In this document: in pieces, positions 8,202 through 16,193 of the stretch
Position numbering within the stretch: position 1 is the first letter of the stretch
Layout of the letters: each line of letters opens with the position of its first letter
NCBI GenBank assembly: GCA_035549075.1
Contig: DASZRT010000043.1
Location: 41,484 to 105,483 of the forward strand
Direction: 5' to 3'
DNA from: DASZFV01 sp035549075
GTDB lineage: Bacteria; Myxococcota_A; Polyangia; Fen-1088
Length of the DNA: 64,000 nt
Notes under the pieces: model-generated
Told to the model about the DNA's origin: nothing
The model's input: only the letters and a program-made list of their open reading frames with translations
Databases searched by the model: none
Position numbers and translations under genes: made by a program

Positions 8202-10364
8202 CTACAACGTGTTGAGGTAGGCGACGAGGTCGTCGACTTGGGTCGAGCTCAGCTTCGAGGTGAGGCCGTGCTTGTCGCCGCCGCCACAAGCGCCGAACCG
8301 ATCCTTGAGCGTCGCCGCACAGCCGTTGTGCATGTAAGGCCCGCGCGTGCCGATGCCGACGAGCGACGGCACCTGGAACTTCCCGCCCGTGCCGACGTCG
8401 ACCGTCTGGTTGTTGGTGAGGCTGGGGCCGTTGTGGCAGGTCGAGCAGGCCGCGCCCTTCGGATCGCTGAACAGCGCCTGGCCGCGCAGCACCGAGTCCG
8501 TCATCGTCGGCGCCGTGCGCGCGAGCCGCGGCTGCGCGTCGATCCAGTGCAGGGTCGCGTCGACCTGATCGGGCTGGAGCTGCGGGCCCGACATGCGGCC
8601 CACGAAGACGTCGCTCACGAGCTGCGGGAAGTTCATCTCGTCGCCGCCCCAGTGGAAGGGCTCGGTGCCGCGCAGGCCGACCTGCATCGACTGCGTGCGC
8701 CGCTCGCCCTCGCAGGTGAAGCGCCACACGCGCGCGTCGTCGTTGCCCTCGGCGTGGCACGAGGCGCAGGCGATGAAGCCGCCCGCGTTGGCATGGAAGA
8801 GCGAGTGGCCCGTGTCGGAGCGGCTCGTCGTCGACAGCGTGATGGGCGGGCCGCCCGCGAACGACAGCACGGCCGGCTCGCGCGACTGCACGACGACGGC
8901 GTTGTTGGCCGCGAACGCGATGGCGATGGGCTCGCCGACAACCTGCGGGACGGGGTTCGGATCGTTTGTCGTGCCGGTTCCGGTCGGATCGCACGACGTC
9001 GGGATGATCGTCGTCGAAGGCGGAGACGGAGGGATGTTGTCGGTCCCCGTCGCGCCGCCGCTGCCGGTCTCCGTCGTCCCCGTGTCGCCGCCCGAAGCAC
9101 CGGTCTGGCCGGCGAATCCTGTCTCGCCGACGAAGCCCGTCGAGCCACCGGAAGCGGCGCCCATGAAGACGCCCGTCGCGAGGCAGGGCCCGTGCATGCC
9201 GTCGTTCGAGCAGCCGATGACGTCGTCCGTGGCCGCGTTCATGTCGGTGACGAAGACGCGCGGCAGGCGCGGCGTGCCGCCCGCCGTCTCGCTGTTGGTG
9301 GCGTTGCCCGCCGAGATCATGGCGACCTTCTGGCCGTCGGCCGAGATGTCCATGTCGACCGAGAGCACCAGGCCCGCCATCGCGGGGCCCGTCTGCGGGC
9401 TCTGGCCCGGCGCGACGACGGTGACGGCTGTCTGCACGATCGCGTCGCAGGGCGAGAAGCCGCCGTAGCCGCCGGCGATCGGCTGGACCTCTTCGTTGAG
9501 GCCGCGCTGGTGCAGGATCGCGACGCCGCCCGTGGGCATCGAGAGCGCGCGCCACGCGACCGACGGCGTGTAGAGCGCGCCGCCGCGGACGTTGAGCGAA
9601 AAGAACGGTGGCGGCGCGACGCGGTCGCTGACCGTGCCGTCGTCGGCGACCGTGAGCAGCTCGGCCGAGCGGAAGCGCGTGACCTGGAGGCGCGGCCCGT
9701 CGACGACGACGTCGCGCAGATCGCGATCGAGCTGCAGGCGGCGCGTGGCATCGCCGCCCGCGGACGGCAAGCTCACGAGCTCGCCGTCCGCGCAGGCGAC
9801 GTGGACGAGATCGTGGGCCGCGTCGTAGGCGAGGCCGCGCGGCGCCGCGCAGACCTCGCGGCGGGCCGTGACGGCGCCGGCGACGGGATCGATCGTCACG
9901 AGCGCGCCGCCGTGGCGGAGCGCGACGTGCGCGCGGCCGGCGGCGTCGGTGACGACACGACCGGGCTCGTCACCCTTGGTCAGCGGAATGGTCGCAGTGA
10001 CCTGGCGCTTCGTCAGATCGACGACGTAGATCTGGTCGCGATCGGGATCGGCCGCGACGACCGTGTGGCCGTCTTTGAGGACCTTCATCGTGCCGCCGCT
10101 GAGGGCGGGCGGCGCGTCCGTCGCCGTGTGCGTCACGCCGACCTGCGGGGAGAACGCCGAGCCGAAGCCAGCCGGCACGCCGGCCGGCGCGACGCCCACG
10201 GTCGGACCGCTGCCGACGTTGTTCGTGCCGCCGCTGCACGAAGGCGGCTGATCGACGACCACCGGGTCGGTGGGAGGGTTGGTCGACACCGACGGCTGCG
10301 GATTTCCGCACGCGGCGGTGGTGACGACGGCGGCGAGCAGCGAACGAGTCATGAGTCGAGTCAT
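8202..10364 (-). CDS. Di-haem cytochrome c peroxidase/MauG-like lipoprotein with beta-propeller
   Basis: This is a 720-residue lipoprotein with lipobox VTTAAC near residue 18. An N-terminal half of YVTN/NHL-like repeats (for example DRDQIYVVDL) suggests a beta-propeller, interrupted by a Gly/Ser/Thr linker (about 410-460). The C-terminal third carries two CXXCH sites, CASCH and CSTCH, with conserved peroxidase-like surroundings (RGLRGTEPFHWGG-type loop, GPYMHNG, DLVAYLNTL). This is the layout of MbnH/MauG-type di-haem enzymes fused to a propeller. Electron partners and substrates are unknown. ATG 10364 is preferred because GGGAGGA lies four bases upstream and the signal peptide follows; the 14-codon longer form would lack a proper signal. 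A sigma-54 promoter lies just upstream. Confidence 0.87.
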   Translation of the reverse strand: MTRLMTRSLLAAVVTTAACGNPQPSVSTNPPTDPVVVDQPPSCSGGTNNVGSGPTVGVAPAGVPAGFGSAFSPQVGVTHTATDAPPALSGGTMKVLKDGHTVVAADPDRDQIYVVDLTKRQVTATIPLTKGDEPGRVVTDAAGRAHVALRHGGALVTIDPVAGAVTARREVCAAPRGLAYDAAHDLVHVACADGELVSLPSAGGDATRRLQLDRDLRDVVVDGPRLQVTRFRSAELLTVADDGTVSDRVAPPPFFSLNVRGGALYTPSVAWRALSMPTGGVAILHQRGLNEEVQPIAGGYGGFSPCDAIVQTAVTVVAPGQSPQTGPAMAGLVLSVDMDISADGQKVAMISAGNATNSETAGGTPRLPRVFVTDMNAATDDVIGCSNDGMHGPCLATGVFMGAASGGSTGFVGETGFAGQTGASGGDTGTTETGSGGATGTDNIPPSPPSTTIIPTSCDPTGTGTTNDPNPVPQVVGEPIAIAFAANNAVVVQSREPAVLSFAGGPPITLSTTSRSDTGHSLFHANAGGFIACASCHAEGNDDARVWRFTCEGERRTQSMQVGLRGTEPFHWGGDEMNFPQLVSDVFVGRMSGPQLQPDQVDATLHWIDAQPRLARTAPTMTDSVLRGQALFSDPKGAACSTCHNGPSLTNNQTVDVGTGGKFQVPSLVGIGTRGPYMHNGCAATLKDRFGACGGGDKHGLTSKLSSTQVDDLVAYLNTL

Positions 10365-10389
10365 GGGTCCTCCCGAGGCTCCACGTGTC

Positions 10390-10405
10390 AGCAACCATCG
10401 TGCCA
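10390..10405 (-). promoter_or_regulatory. Sigma-54 promoter of the di-haem lipoprotein gene
   Basis: On the minus strand the sequence TGGCACG-ATGG-TTGCT matches the sigma-54 consensus TGGCACG-N4-TTGCW at every defined position. The expected transcription start is near 10379, leaving a leader of about 15 nt that contains the GGGAGGA ribosome-binding site before ATG 10364. This implies control by an enhancer-binding protein, not identified in the window. Confidence 0.8.
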
Positions 10406-10535
10406 CGATTCACCAATATAGAAGCCTGAATTGCCGCGAAAAGGTCGCGACAAACAGTCGCAGCCCCGCTGATATCAACGATCGGGACCGACAGAAATGT
10501 CAGGAATTCGTCGCGCCCCGTGTTACGAAGCGGCC

Positions 10536-11318
10536 ATGAAAAACCTCCGAAACGGGGCCGCCTCCCTGGCCCTGGCGATGATCGTTGGACTTCTGGCCTC
10601 GTTCTCGATGGGCTGCTCGAAGATGGGCGGCGGCGGCGGTGCCGCGCCCGACCTGAAGACCGACGACGACAAGACGCTCTACACGTTGGGCCTGCTGCTC
10701 GGCCGCAACGTCGGCACGTTCAACCTCACGCCGGCCGAGCTCGACATCGTCAAAGCCGGTCTCTCGGACGCCGTCCTCAAGAAGAAGCCGCTCGTCGAGC
10801 TCGAGAAGTTCGGCCCGCAGGTCGACGCGCTCGCGCGTAAACGCGCCAACGCCCGCGCCGAAGAGGAAAAGGCCAAGGCGAAGGACGTCGTCGCCGCCGC
10901 CGAGAAAGAGCCGGGCGCGGTCAAGGCGCCGTCGGGCTTCGTCATCAAGACGACGCGCCCGGGCACGGGCGCGCAGCCGGACGCGGCAGACCGCGTGAAG
11001 GTCCACTACGAGGGCCGCCTCACCGACGGCACGGTGTTCGACAGCTCGATCAAGCGCGGCGAGCCGGCGGTCTTCCCGCTCAACGGCGTCATCAAGTGCT
11101 GGACCGAGGGCCTCGCGCGCATGAAGGTCGGCGAGAAGGCGACGCTGACCTGCCCGTCGGACGTCGCGTACGGCGACGGCGGCCGCCCCCCGCAGATCCC
11201 GGGCGGCGCGACGCTGATCTTCGACGTCGAGCTCCTCGACGTCATGAAGGCGCCCCCGCCCACGGAGTCGGTGCCGCCGCCCGCGATCCCGCCGTCGGCG
11301 AACGCCAAGAAGAAGTAA
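10536..11318 (+). CDS. FKBP-type peptidyl-prolyl isomerase lipoprotein
   Basis: This 260-residue envelope protein-folding factor has a lipobox FSMGC near residue 28 and then an FkpA/Mip-type N-terminal helical dimerisation region (about 40-135, Lys/Glu/Ala-rich). The FKBP domain spans about 143-245. Active-site residues are visible: VHYEGRLTDGTVFDSS, VIKCWTEGL (the Trp at the pocket floor), YGDGGRPPQIPGGATLIF. The Pro-rich tail (APPPTESVPPPAIPP) ends in Lys. ATG 10536 begins the signal peptide; upstream in-frame codons from 10497 do not form one. The gene is transcribed away from the di-haem lipoprotein gene, and its stop is followed by hairpins at 11355 and 11417. Confidence 0.92.
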   Translation: MKNLRNGAASLALAMIVGLLASFSMGCSKMGGGGGAAPDLKTDDDKTLYTLGLLLGRNVGTFNLTPAELDIVKAGLSDAVLKKKPLVELEKFGPQVDALARKRANARAEEEKAKAKDVVAAAEKEPGAVKAPSGFVIKTTRPGTGAQPDAADRVKVHYEGRLTDGTVFDSSIKRGEPAVFPLNGVIKCWTEGLARMKVGEKATLTCPSDVAYGDGGRPPQIPGGATLIFDVELLDVMKAPPPTESVPPPAIPPSANAKKK

Positions 11319-11354
11319 GTCCCCGGCTCGTTTTACAGTTCTTCACCGAGCGCG

Positions 11355-11443
11355 GCGCCGCGGCTTAACACGCGGCGCTCAGTCTTCTTCGGGCGGCAGC
11401 GGCCGCCCCCCGCACGCGGCCGACGAGGTGTTCTCGTCGGCCG
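11355..11443. terminator. Two hairpins between the FKBP gene and the CpxP-like operon
   Basis: GCGCCGCG (11355-11362) pairs with CGCGGCGC (11371-11378) over an 8-nt AT-richer loop. CGGCCGACGAG (11417-11427) pairs with CTCGTCGGCCG (11433-11443) over the loop GTGTT. Neither is followed by a T-run. They could end the FKBP transcript, or the second could sit in the leader of the downstream operon, 30 bp before its ATG. Confidence 0.4.
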
Positions 11444-11473
11444 GGCGCGCGGGTGTTCGAACAGGAGAAAACG

Positions 11474-12100
11474 ATGCTCGGATGCTTTTTGTTGGGGGCC
11501 GCCGGTTTGATGCTGGTGAGCCGAATCGTTCACCGCCACCACCACGGCTTTTACGGCTACGGCCGTTGCGGCGGGTGGGGCGGACACCACGGGCGCTGGG
11601 GTGGCTGGCACCGCGGCGGCTACGGGATGATGCAGGGGTACGGCGAAGGCGGCGGCGGACCTTGGGGCGATGAGGACGGTGGCGGTTTCGAAGCCGGTCC
11701 TGGTTGGGGCGGCCCGCGGTGGCGGGGCAACCCGTTCCGTGACGGCTTCATCGCCCGCGCGATCTCCGATCGCCTCGAGGCGACGCCGGCGCAGGAGAAG
11801 GTGATCCGCGACGCGACCGACGAGTTCCGCGAGGCCGCGTCGAAGCTGCGCGGCGAGGGCAAGAAGACGCGCGCCGACGTCGCGGCCGCGTTCCGCAAGA
11901 GCGCGTTCGACGAGGTGCTGCTCGGCGAGCTCTACGCGCGCCACGATCGCTCGATCGAGGACCTGCGCAAGGCGTTCGTCGGCATGGGCGCGCGCATCCA
12001 CGACGCGCTCGACGAGAAGCAGCGCGCGCGCCTCGCCGACCTCATCGAGGCCGGGCCGGGCGCGTGGGCGCCCTGGAGCCGCCGCCGCCACTGGCACTGA
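11474..12100 (+). CDS. CpxP/Spy-like periplasmic sensor protein
   Basis: This 208-residue protein has an N-terminal hydrophobic anchor or signal (MLGCFLLGAAGLMLVSR), a His/Gly/Trp/Tyr-rich segment (HHHGFYGYG, GGHHGRWGGWHRGG) and a helical C-terminal half (about 100-200). That half resembles LTXXQ/CpxP/CnrX-type domains: RLEATPAQEKVIRD, a helix-turn and LDEKQRARLADLIE. The His-rich region could bind metal; this is an inference. ATG 11474 has AGGAG eight bases upstream; a GTG at 11453 is in frame but has no site. It is the first gene of a tight operon with a response regulator (9-bp gap) and histidine kinase, the arrangement used by CpxP and ZraP auxiliary proteins that restrain their kinase. 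Confidence 0.82.
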   Translation: MLGCFLLGAAGLMLVSRIVHRHHHGFYGYGRCGGWGGHHGRWGGWHRGGYGMMQGYGEGGGGPWGDEDGGGFEAGPGWGGPRWRGNPFRDGFIARAISDRLEATPAQEKVIRDATDEFREAASKLRGEGKKTRADVAAAFRKSAFDEVLLGELYARHDRSIEDLRKAFVGMGARIHDALDEKQRARLADLIEAGPGAWAPWSRRRHWH

Positions 12101-12109
12101 GGCCGGCCG

Positions 12110-12832
12110 ATGAGCGCCGAGCTGGTAGAGTCGGCGCCCGTGGCGCTGCGCGTGCTCTGCATCGACGACGATCGGCGGCTCTACGAGCTGCTCGCGAGCT
12201 ACCTCGGTGAAAACGGCGTGCACCTCGAGCACGCCGCCGACGGCCGAACGGGGCTCGCGACGCTCGAGCGGGGTGTGTTCGACGCCGTCCTGCTCGACGT
12301 CATGATGCCGGGCATGGACGGGCTCGAGGTGTGCCGCCGCATTCGCGAGAAGAACCGCATCCCGCTCATCATGCTCACGGCGCGCGGCGACGAGACGGAT
12401 CGCGTGGTGGGCCTCGAGCTCGGCGCCGACGACTACGTGCCGAAGCCGTTCTCGCCGCGCGAGCTGCTGGCGCGGCTTCGCGCCGTTCTTCGGCGCACGG
12501 CGCCCTCGGGTGAGCCGCCGCTCGTCGTCGGCAACGTCAGCGTCGACCTGCAGGCGCGCGAGGTGCGCGTCGCGGGCGTGCCCGCGGATCTCACGGCGAT
12601 CGAGTTCGATCTGTTGGTCGCGCTCGCGCGCCGGCCGGGCCGCGTCGTCCCGCGCGAAGTGCTGCTCGAAGAAGCGGGCCGCGGCGACGTCACCGTGAGC
12701 GATCGGACCGTCGACGTCCACGTCTCGCACCTTCGCCGCAAGCTGGGCGACGACCCGCGCTCGCCGAAGCTCATCAAGACCGTGCGCGGCGTCGGCTACG
12801 TGATGGCGCGCGACGGGAGCTCGAGCGAGTGA
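12110..12832 (+). CDS. OmpR/CpxR-family response regulator
   Basis: This is a 240-residue two-component transcription factor. The receiver domain shows the acidic pocket CIDDD (18-22), phospho-acceptor D63 in LLDVMMPGMDG, Thr in MLTARG and K112 in DYVPKPF. The C-terminal winged-helix DNA-binding domain (about 140-235) has LTAIEFDLLVAL, SDRTVDVHVSHLRRKL and the terminal KTVRGVGYVM typical of OmpR. It sits between the CpxP-like gene and its cognate kinase, whose GTG start overlaps this stop (GTGA). The regulon is likely envelope or metal stress, by context. Confidence 0.95.
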   Translation: MSAELVESAPVALRVLCIDDDRRLYELLASYLGENGVHLEHAADGRTGLATLERGVFDAVLLDVMMPGMDGLEVCRRIREKNRIPLIMLTARGDETDRVVGLELGADDYVPKPFSPRELLARLRAVLRRTAPSGEPPLVVGNVSVDLQAREVRVAGVPADLTAIEFDLLVALARRPGRVVPREVLLEEAGRGDVTVSDRTVDVHVSHLRRKLGDDPRSPKLIKTVRGVGYVMARDGSSSE

Positions 12833-13926
12833 GCTGGCACGAGCGCCACCAGCGCCGTCGAGAGGAGCGCGAACGTCGGCGCCAGCGGTGGATCGAGCAC
12901 ATGCAGCGCCACGGTCACGGCCCTTGGTGGGCCGGCGGGCACATGGGCGGGCGGCTGCGCTTCTTCCTCGCGGCGCACCTGCACCGACGCCTCTTCATGT
13001 GGTTCGGCGTCTCGATCTTCATCGCGATCGTCACGGCGAACTTCGTCCACCGCATGGTGGGCCACGGGCCGGGGCACCGGCTGTTCGCGATGTTCGCGGC
13101 GGCGTGCGTGCTGTGGCTGATCTCGGGGAAGATCGCGCGGAAGGTCGCCTTTCCCTTCATCGAGCTCCTGCGCGTCACGGAGGAGATCGGGGCGGGGCGG
13201 CTCTCGGCGCGCGCGAAGCTGCCGCACTGGCAGATGGGCGAGGCGTCGTACCTCGCGGCCGCCATCAACGACATGGCGGCGCGCATCGAGAAGCAGGTCG
13301 GCGATCAGCGCGAGCTCCTCGCGGGCGTCTCGCACGAGATCCGCACGCCGCTCGCGCGCATGCGCGTGCTGCTCGAGCTCGGGCGCTCGCGCGGCGGCGA
13401 CGAAAAGACCTTCGACGAGCTCGAGCGCGAGGTCGTCGAGATCGACGCCCTCGTCGGGCAGCTGCTCGCGAGCGCGCGCCTCGACTTCGCCGATCTGAGC
13501 GTGCGCACGCTCGACGGCGCCGACGTCGCGCGCCGCGCGCTCGAACGCGCGGGCGTCGACGAGCCGGGCGTGCTGGCCGTTCAGCCGCCGGGCGCGACGC
13601 TGTCGTTCGAGGGCGATGCGACGTTGCTCTCGCGGGCCCTCGCGAACTTGATCGAGAACGCGCGCCGGCACGCGGGCGGCGTCACGCGGCTCGTCGTGCG
13701 GTCGCCGCGGCCGGGCGTCGTCGCGTTCGACGTCGAGGATTCGGGTCCGGGATTTCCGGCGGCGGGCGAGAAGCGCGAGCGCACCGAGGGCTCGCTCGGC
13801 CTCGGCCTCGTGCTCGTGCGGCGCATCGCTGACGCTCACCGCGGGTCCGTTTCGATCGCCGACCGCGCCGAGGGCGGCGCGCGCGTCACGCTCGAGGTGA
13901 CGAGCCCCGCGCGCGAGCGCGCTTAG
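12829..13926 (+). CDS. Membrane sensor histidine kinase (CpxA/BaeS-like)
   Basis: This 365-residue kinase probably phosphorylates the response regulator encoded just upstream. The N terminus is strongly basic (RRREERERRRQRW) with His and Trp. Two TM helices (about 56-75 and 84-103) enclose a periplasmic loop of fewer than ten residues, so sensing may depend on partner proteins such as the CpxP-like product. A HAMP linker (about 104-155) leads to the H-box SHEIRTPL with H169, N-box NLIENARRH, G1 DSGPGF and G2 GLGLVLVRR. Start GTG 12829 overlaps the regulator stop by 4 bp, indicating translational coupling. The very short sensor loop is notable. Confidence 0.93.
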   Translation: MSWHERHQRRREERERRRQRWIEHMQRHGHGPWWAGGHMGGRLRFFLAAHLHRRLFMWFGVSIFIAIVTANFVHRMVGHGPGHRLFAMFAAACVLWLISGKIARKVAFPFIELLRVTEEIGAGRLSARAKLPHWQMGEASYLAAAINDMAARIEKQVGDQRELLAGVSHEIRTPLARMRVLLELGRSRGGDEKTFDELEREVVEIDALVGQLLASARLDFADLSVRTLDGADVARRALERAGVDEPGVLAVQPPGATLSFEGDATLLSRALANLIENARRHAGGVTRLVVRSPRPGVVAFDVEDSGPGFPAAGEKRERTEGSLGLGLVLVRRIADAHRGSVSIADRAEGGARVTLEVTSPARERA

Positions 13927-13965
13927 AATCGCGCACGACGTCGCGAGGCGACCTATTCTGGGCGG

Positions 13966-15831
13966 ATGAAACGCGGATCGAGCGTCGTCGCGGCCGTCCT
14001 TGTCTCGTTCGTCGCAATTCGCGCCGAGGCCAAGAGCTCGAAGACGCACGCGCCGGTACCGGCGTCTTCGAGCGGCGCGTGCGCCGACGCCGCCGACGCG
14101 ACGATATGGATTTCGCCGCGCCAGCCGATCGCCGGCGCGCCGCTGCACGTGTTCGCCGTCGCGAAGTCGGGCGACTCGGGTGAGCTCTCGTTCGCGGGCG
14201 CCGACGGCAAGCGCGCTTCGCTGACGGTCACGCGGCGAGGCACTTCACCCGTGAGCCTCTCGGCCGACGTCGCGTCGCCGCGCGCCGGCCGCGCGCGCGT
14301 CACGTGGACGCGCGGCGAGCGCGTCGTCGCGTGCCGCGAGGTCGACGTCGTCGCCCACGCGCCGCGCCCCGCGGCCCCGCCCGCGAAGGTCGTGTGGGAG
14401 TCGGCGCGCGCCTGGGATCGCCGCGCCGAAGACTTCTACTCGGCGTGGATCGAGCGGCTGTTCGACGCGCCCGTCGACGGCTCGGTCGATTTCCGCCCGT
14501 TGCACCAGGCGCTGCGCGATCCGGCGCGCAACGTGCTCTATGGCTACCTCGGCCTCGCCGAGGACGATCCCAAGAACAAGGCCGCGATCCCCGCGACGCC
14601 CGACTGCGCCGATCTGCCGTACTTCCTACGCGCGTACTTCTCGTGGAAGCTGGGCCTGCCGTTCGGTTTTCGCGACTGCGATCGCGGTACCGACGCGCGT
14701 CCCCCGCGCTGCACGACGTTCTACTCGAACGAGGACGCGCCCGACGCGCGCGCGGGCAGCGCGATCTTGCCGCGCGTGAAGGCGTTCCTGCGCCAGATGT
14801 CGAACCGCGTGCAGTCGGGCAGCGCGCGTACGGCGCTCGACGACAGCCACACCGACTACTACCCGGTGAAGCTCGACCGTGCGTCGCTGCGGCCGGGCAC
14901 GGTCTACGCCGATCCGTACGGGCACGTCATGATGATCGTGAAGTGGGTCGAGCAGACGCACGACCACGGCGGCCTGTTGTTCGCCGTCGACGGGCAGCCC
15001 GACACGTCCGTGGGGCGCAAACGTTTTTGGGAGGGCACGTTCCTCTTCACCAACGACACGAAGAGCGCGGGCCCTGGCTTCAAGTCGTTTCGGCCGATCG
15101 TTCACAGCGACGGCGCCGCGCTCGAGCCGCTCACCAACGAGGCGATCGGCGGCGCGGCGGATCCGGCGCATGCGCCGTACTCCGACGAACAAGCGAAGCT
15201 GTCGACCGATGCGTTCTACGCGCGCATGGGCCACCTCATCAACCCTGCGGGGCTCGATCCCGTGACCGCCTACGGCGAGACGCTCGACGCGCTCGTCGAG
15301 CAGCTTCAAGTGCGCGTCGGTTCGGTCGACAACGGCGAGAAGTTCATGCGCGAGAACAACAACCCGATCGTGCCGATGCCCGAGGGCGCGAAGATCTTCG
15401 AGACGACGGGGCCGTGGGAGGATTACGCGACGCCGTCGCGCGACATGCGCCTCATCATCGCGATGAACGTGCTGCTGGGGCTCCCCGCGCGCGTCGTGCA
15501 ACACCCCGAGCTCTTCAACCTCGGTGGCCGCAAGCCCGCCGCCGCGCGCGCCGAGCTCGAGGCGCTGCACGCCAAGCGCATCGGCGAGCGCGGCATCGAG
15601 TACAAGCGCAGCGACGGGTCGACGTTCAAGCTCACGGTCGCTGACTTGCTCGCGCGGAAAACGTCGCTCGAGATCGCCTACAACCCCAACGACTGCGTCG
15701 AAACGCGTTGGGGCGCCGCGCCGGGATCGCCCGAAGCCGCGACCTGCACGCGGCACGCGCCACCCGATCAGCAAGCTCGAATGGCCGAGGTGCGCGCGTG
15801 GTTCCACGACGCGCGCCGTCCGCCGCGGTGA
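13966..15831 (+). CDS. Secreted protein of unknown function, possible NlpC/P60-like peptidase fold
   Basis: This 621-residue protein has a cleavable signal peptide (ending near AIRAEA, residue 22). An N-terminal beta-rich region (about 35-130) is followed by a large alpha/beta domain. It contains a Cys after a short loop and a helix (ATPDCADLPYFLRAYFSWKL), and later a His in VYADPYGHVMMIVKWV followed by AVDGQPD. The Cys-then-His-then-polar order resembles papain-like NlpC/P60, YiiX or CHAP hydrolases, which would suggest peptidoglycan or amide hydrolysis. That assignment is only an inference; I do not recognise the family with certainty. The ATG lies 36 bp after the histidine kinase stop, so it could be read from the same transcript. 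Confidence 0.75.
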   Translation: MKRGSSVVAAVLVSFVAIRAEAKSSKTHAPVPASSSGACADAADATIWISPRQPIAGAPLHVFAVAKSGDSGELSFAGADGKRASLTVTRRGTSPVSLSADVASPRAGRARVTWTRGERVVACREVDVVAHAPRPAAPPAKVVWESARAWDRRAEDFYSAWIERLFDAPVDGSVDFRPLHQALRDPARNVLYGYLGLAEDDPKNKAAIPATPDCADLPYFLRAYFSWKLGLPFGFRDCDRGTDARPPRCTTFYSNEDAPDARAGSAILPRVKAFLRQMSNRVQSGSARTALDDSHTDYYPVKLDRASLRPGTVYADPYGHVMMIVKWVEQTHDHGGLLFAVDGQPDTSVGRKRFWEGTFLFTNDTKSAGPGFKSFRPIVHSDGAALEPLTNEAIGGAADPAHAPYSDEQAKLSTDAFYARMGHLINPAGLDPVTAYGETLDALVEQLQVRVGSVDNGEKFMRENNNPIVPMPEGAKIFETTGPWEDYATPSRDMRLIIAMNVLLGLPARVVQHPELFNLGGRKPAAARAELEALHAKRIGERGIEYKRSDGSTFKLTVADLLARKTSLEIAYNPNDCVETRWGAAPGSPEAATCTRHAPPDQQARMAEVRAWFHDARRPPR

Positions 15832-15919
15832 TGCGACATGTGAGCTTTTTTCGTCTCGACAAGGCTGGCCCCTACAGCCAAAGTGGTACGGCCGGCGCGG
15901 CGCCGCGACAGGAGGACGC

Positions 15920-16114
15920 GTGGACAATCGGAGACCAGAGCTCACCAAGCGGCAAAAGGAAATGGCGAGGCTCAAGAAGGCGCAAGAGAAGGTCGAGCGC
16001 CGCAACGTTCGTCAGCGCGAGCGCGAAGAGCGCATCGCCGCCGGGTTGCCTCCCGACGAAGATCCCGACATCGCGGGCATCGTGCCGGGGCCGCAGCCGC
16101 CGCTCGAAGAGTAG
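15920..16114 (+). CDS. Small basic coiled-coil protein, unknown
   Basis: This 64-residue protein starts at GTG 15920 with AGGAGG four bases upstream. The sequence is almost a single charged helix (RPELTKRQKEMARLKKAQEK and a run of Arg/Glu to about residue 42), followed by a Pro-rich acidic tail (PPDEDPDIAGIVPGPQPPLEE, shown in part). There is no signal peptide. The strong ribosome-binding site and clean codon bias make it a credible gene even though it is short. Its function is unknown; a nucleic-acid or ribosome-binding role would fit the charge pattern but is speculative. It precedes pntA by 79 bp. Confidence 0.7.
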   Translation: MDNRRPELTKRQKEMARLKKAQEKVERRNVRQREREERIAAGLPPDEDPDIAGIVPGPQPPLEE

Positions 16115-16193
16115 CTCGAAGCAAGAGAAGAGTTTTTCGGCCCGACGAGACGTCGTAGCGAGGCGGGCCGCGAACGGTGTACGCTGATCGCCG

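Noticed and set aside
8133..10421. A 762-codon open frame on the + strand
   Set aside because: It lies opposite the di-haem lipoprotein gene, whose signal peptide, CXXCH sites and promoter are convincing; the + frame is low-complexity.
11355..11443. Calling these hairpins confident intrinsic terminators
   Set aside because: Stems are good, but there is no T-run after either, so I gave only moderate confidence.
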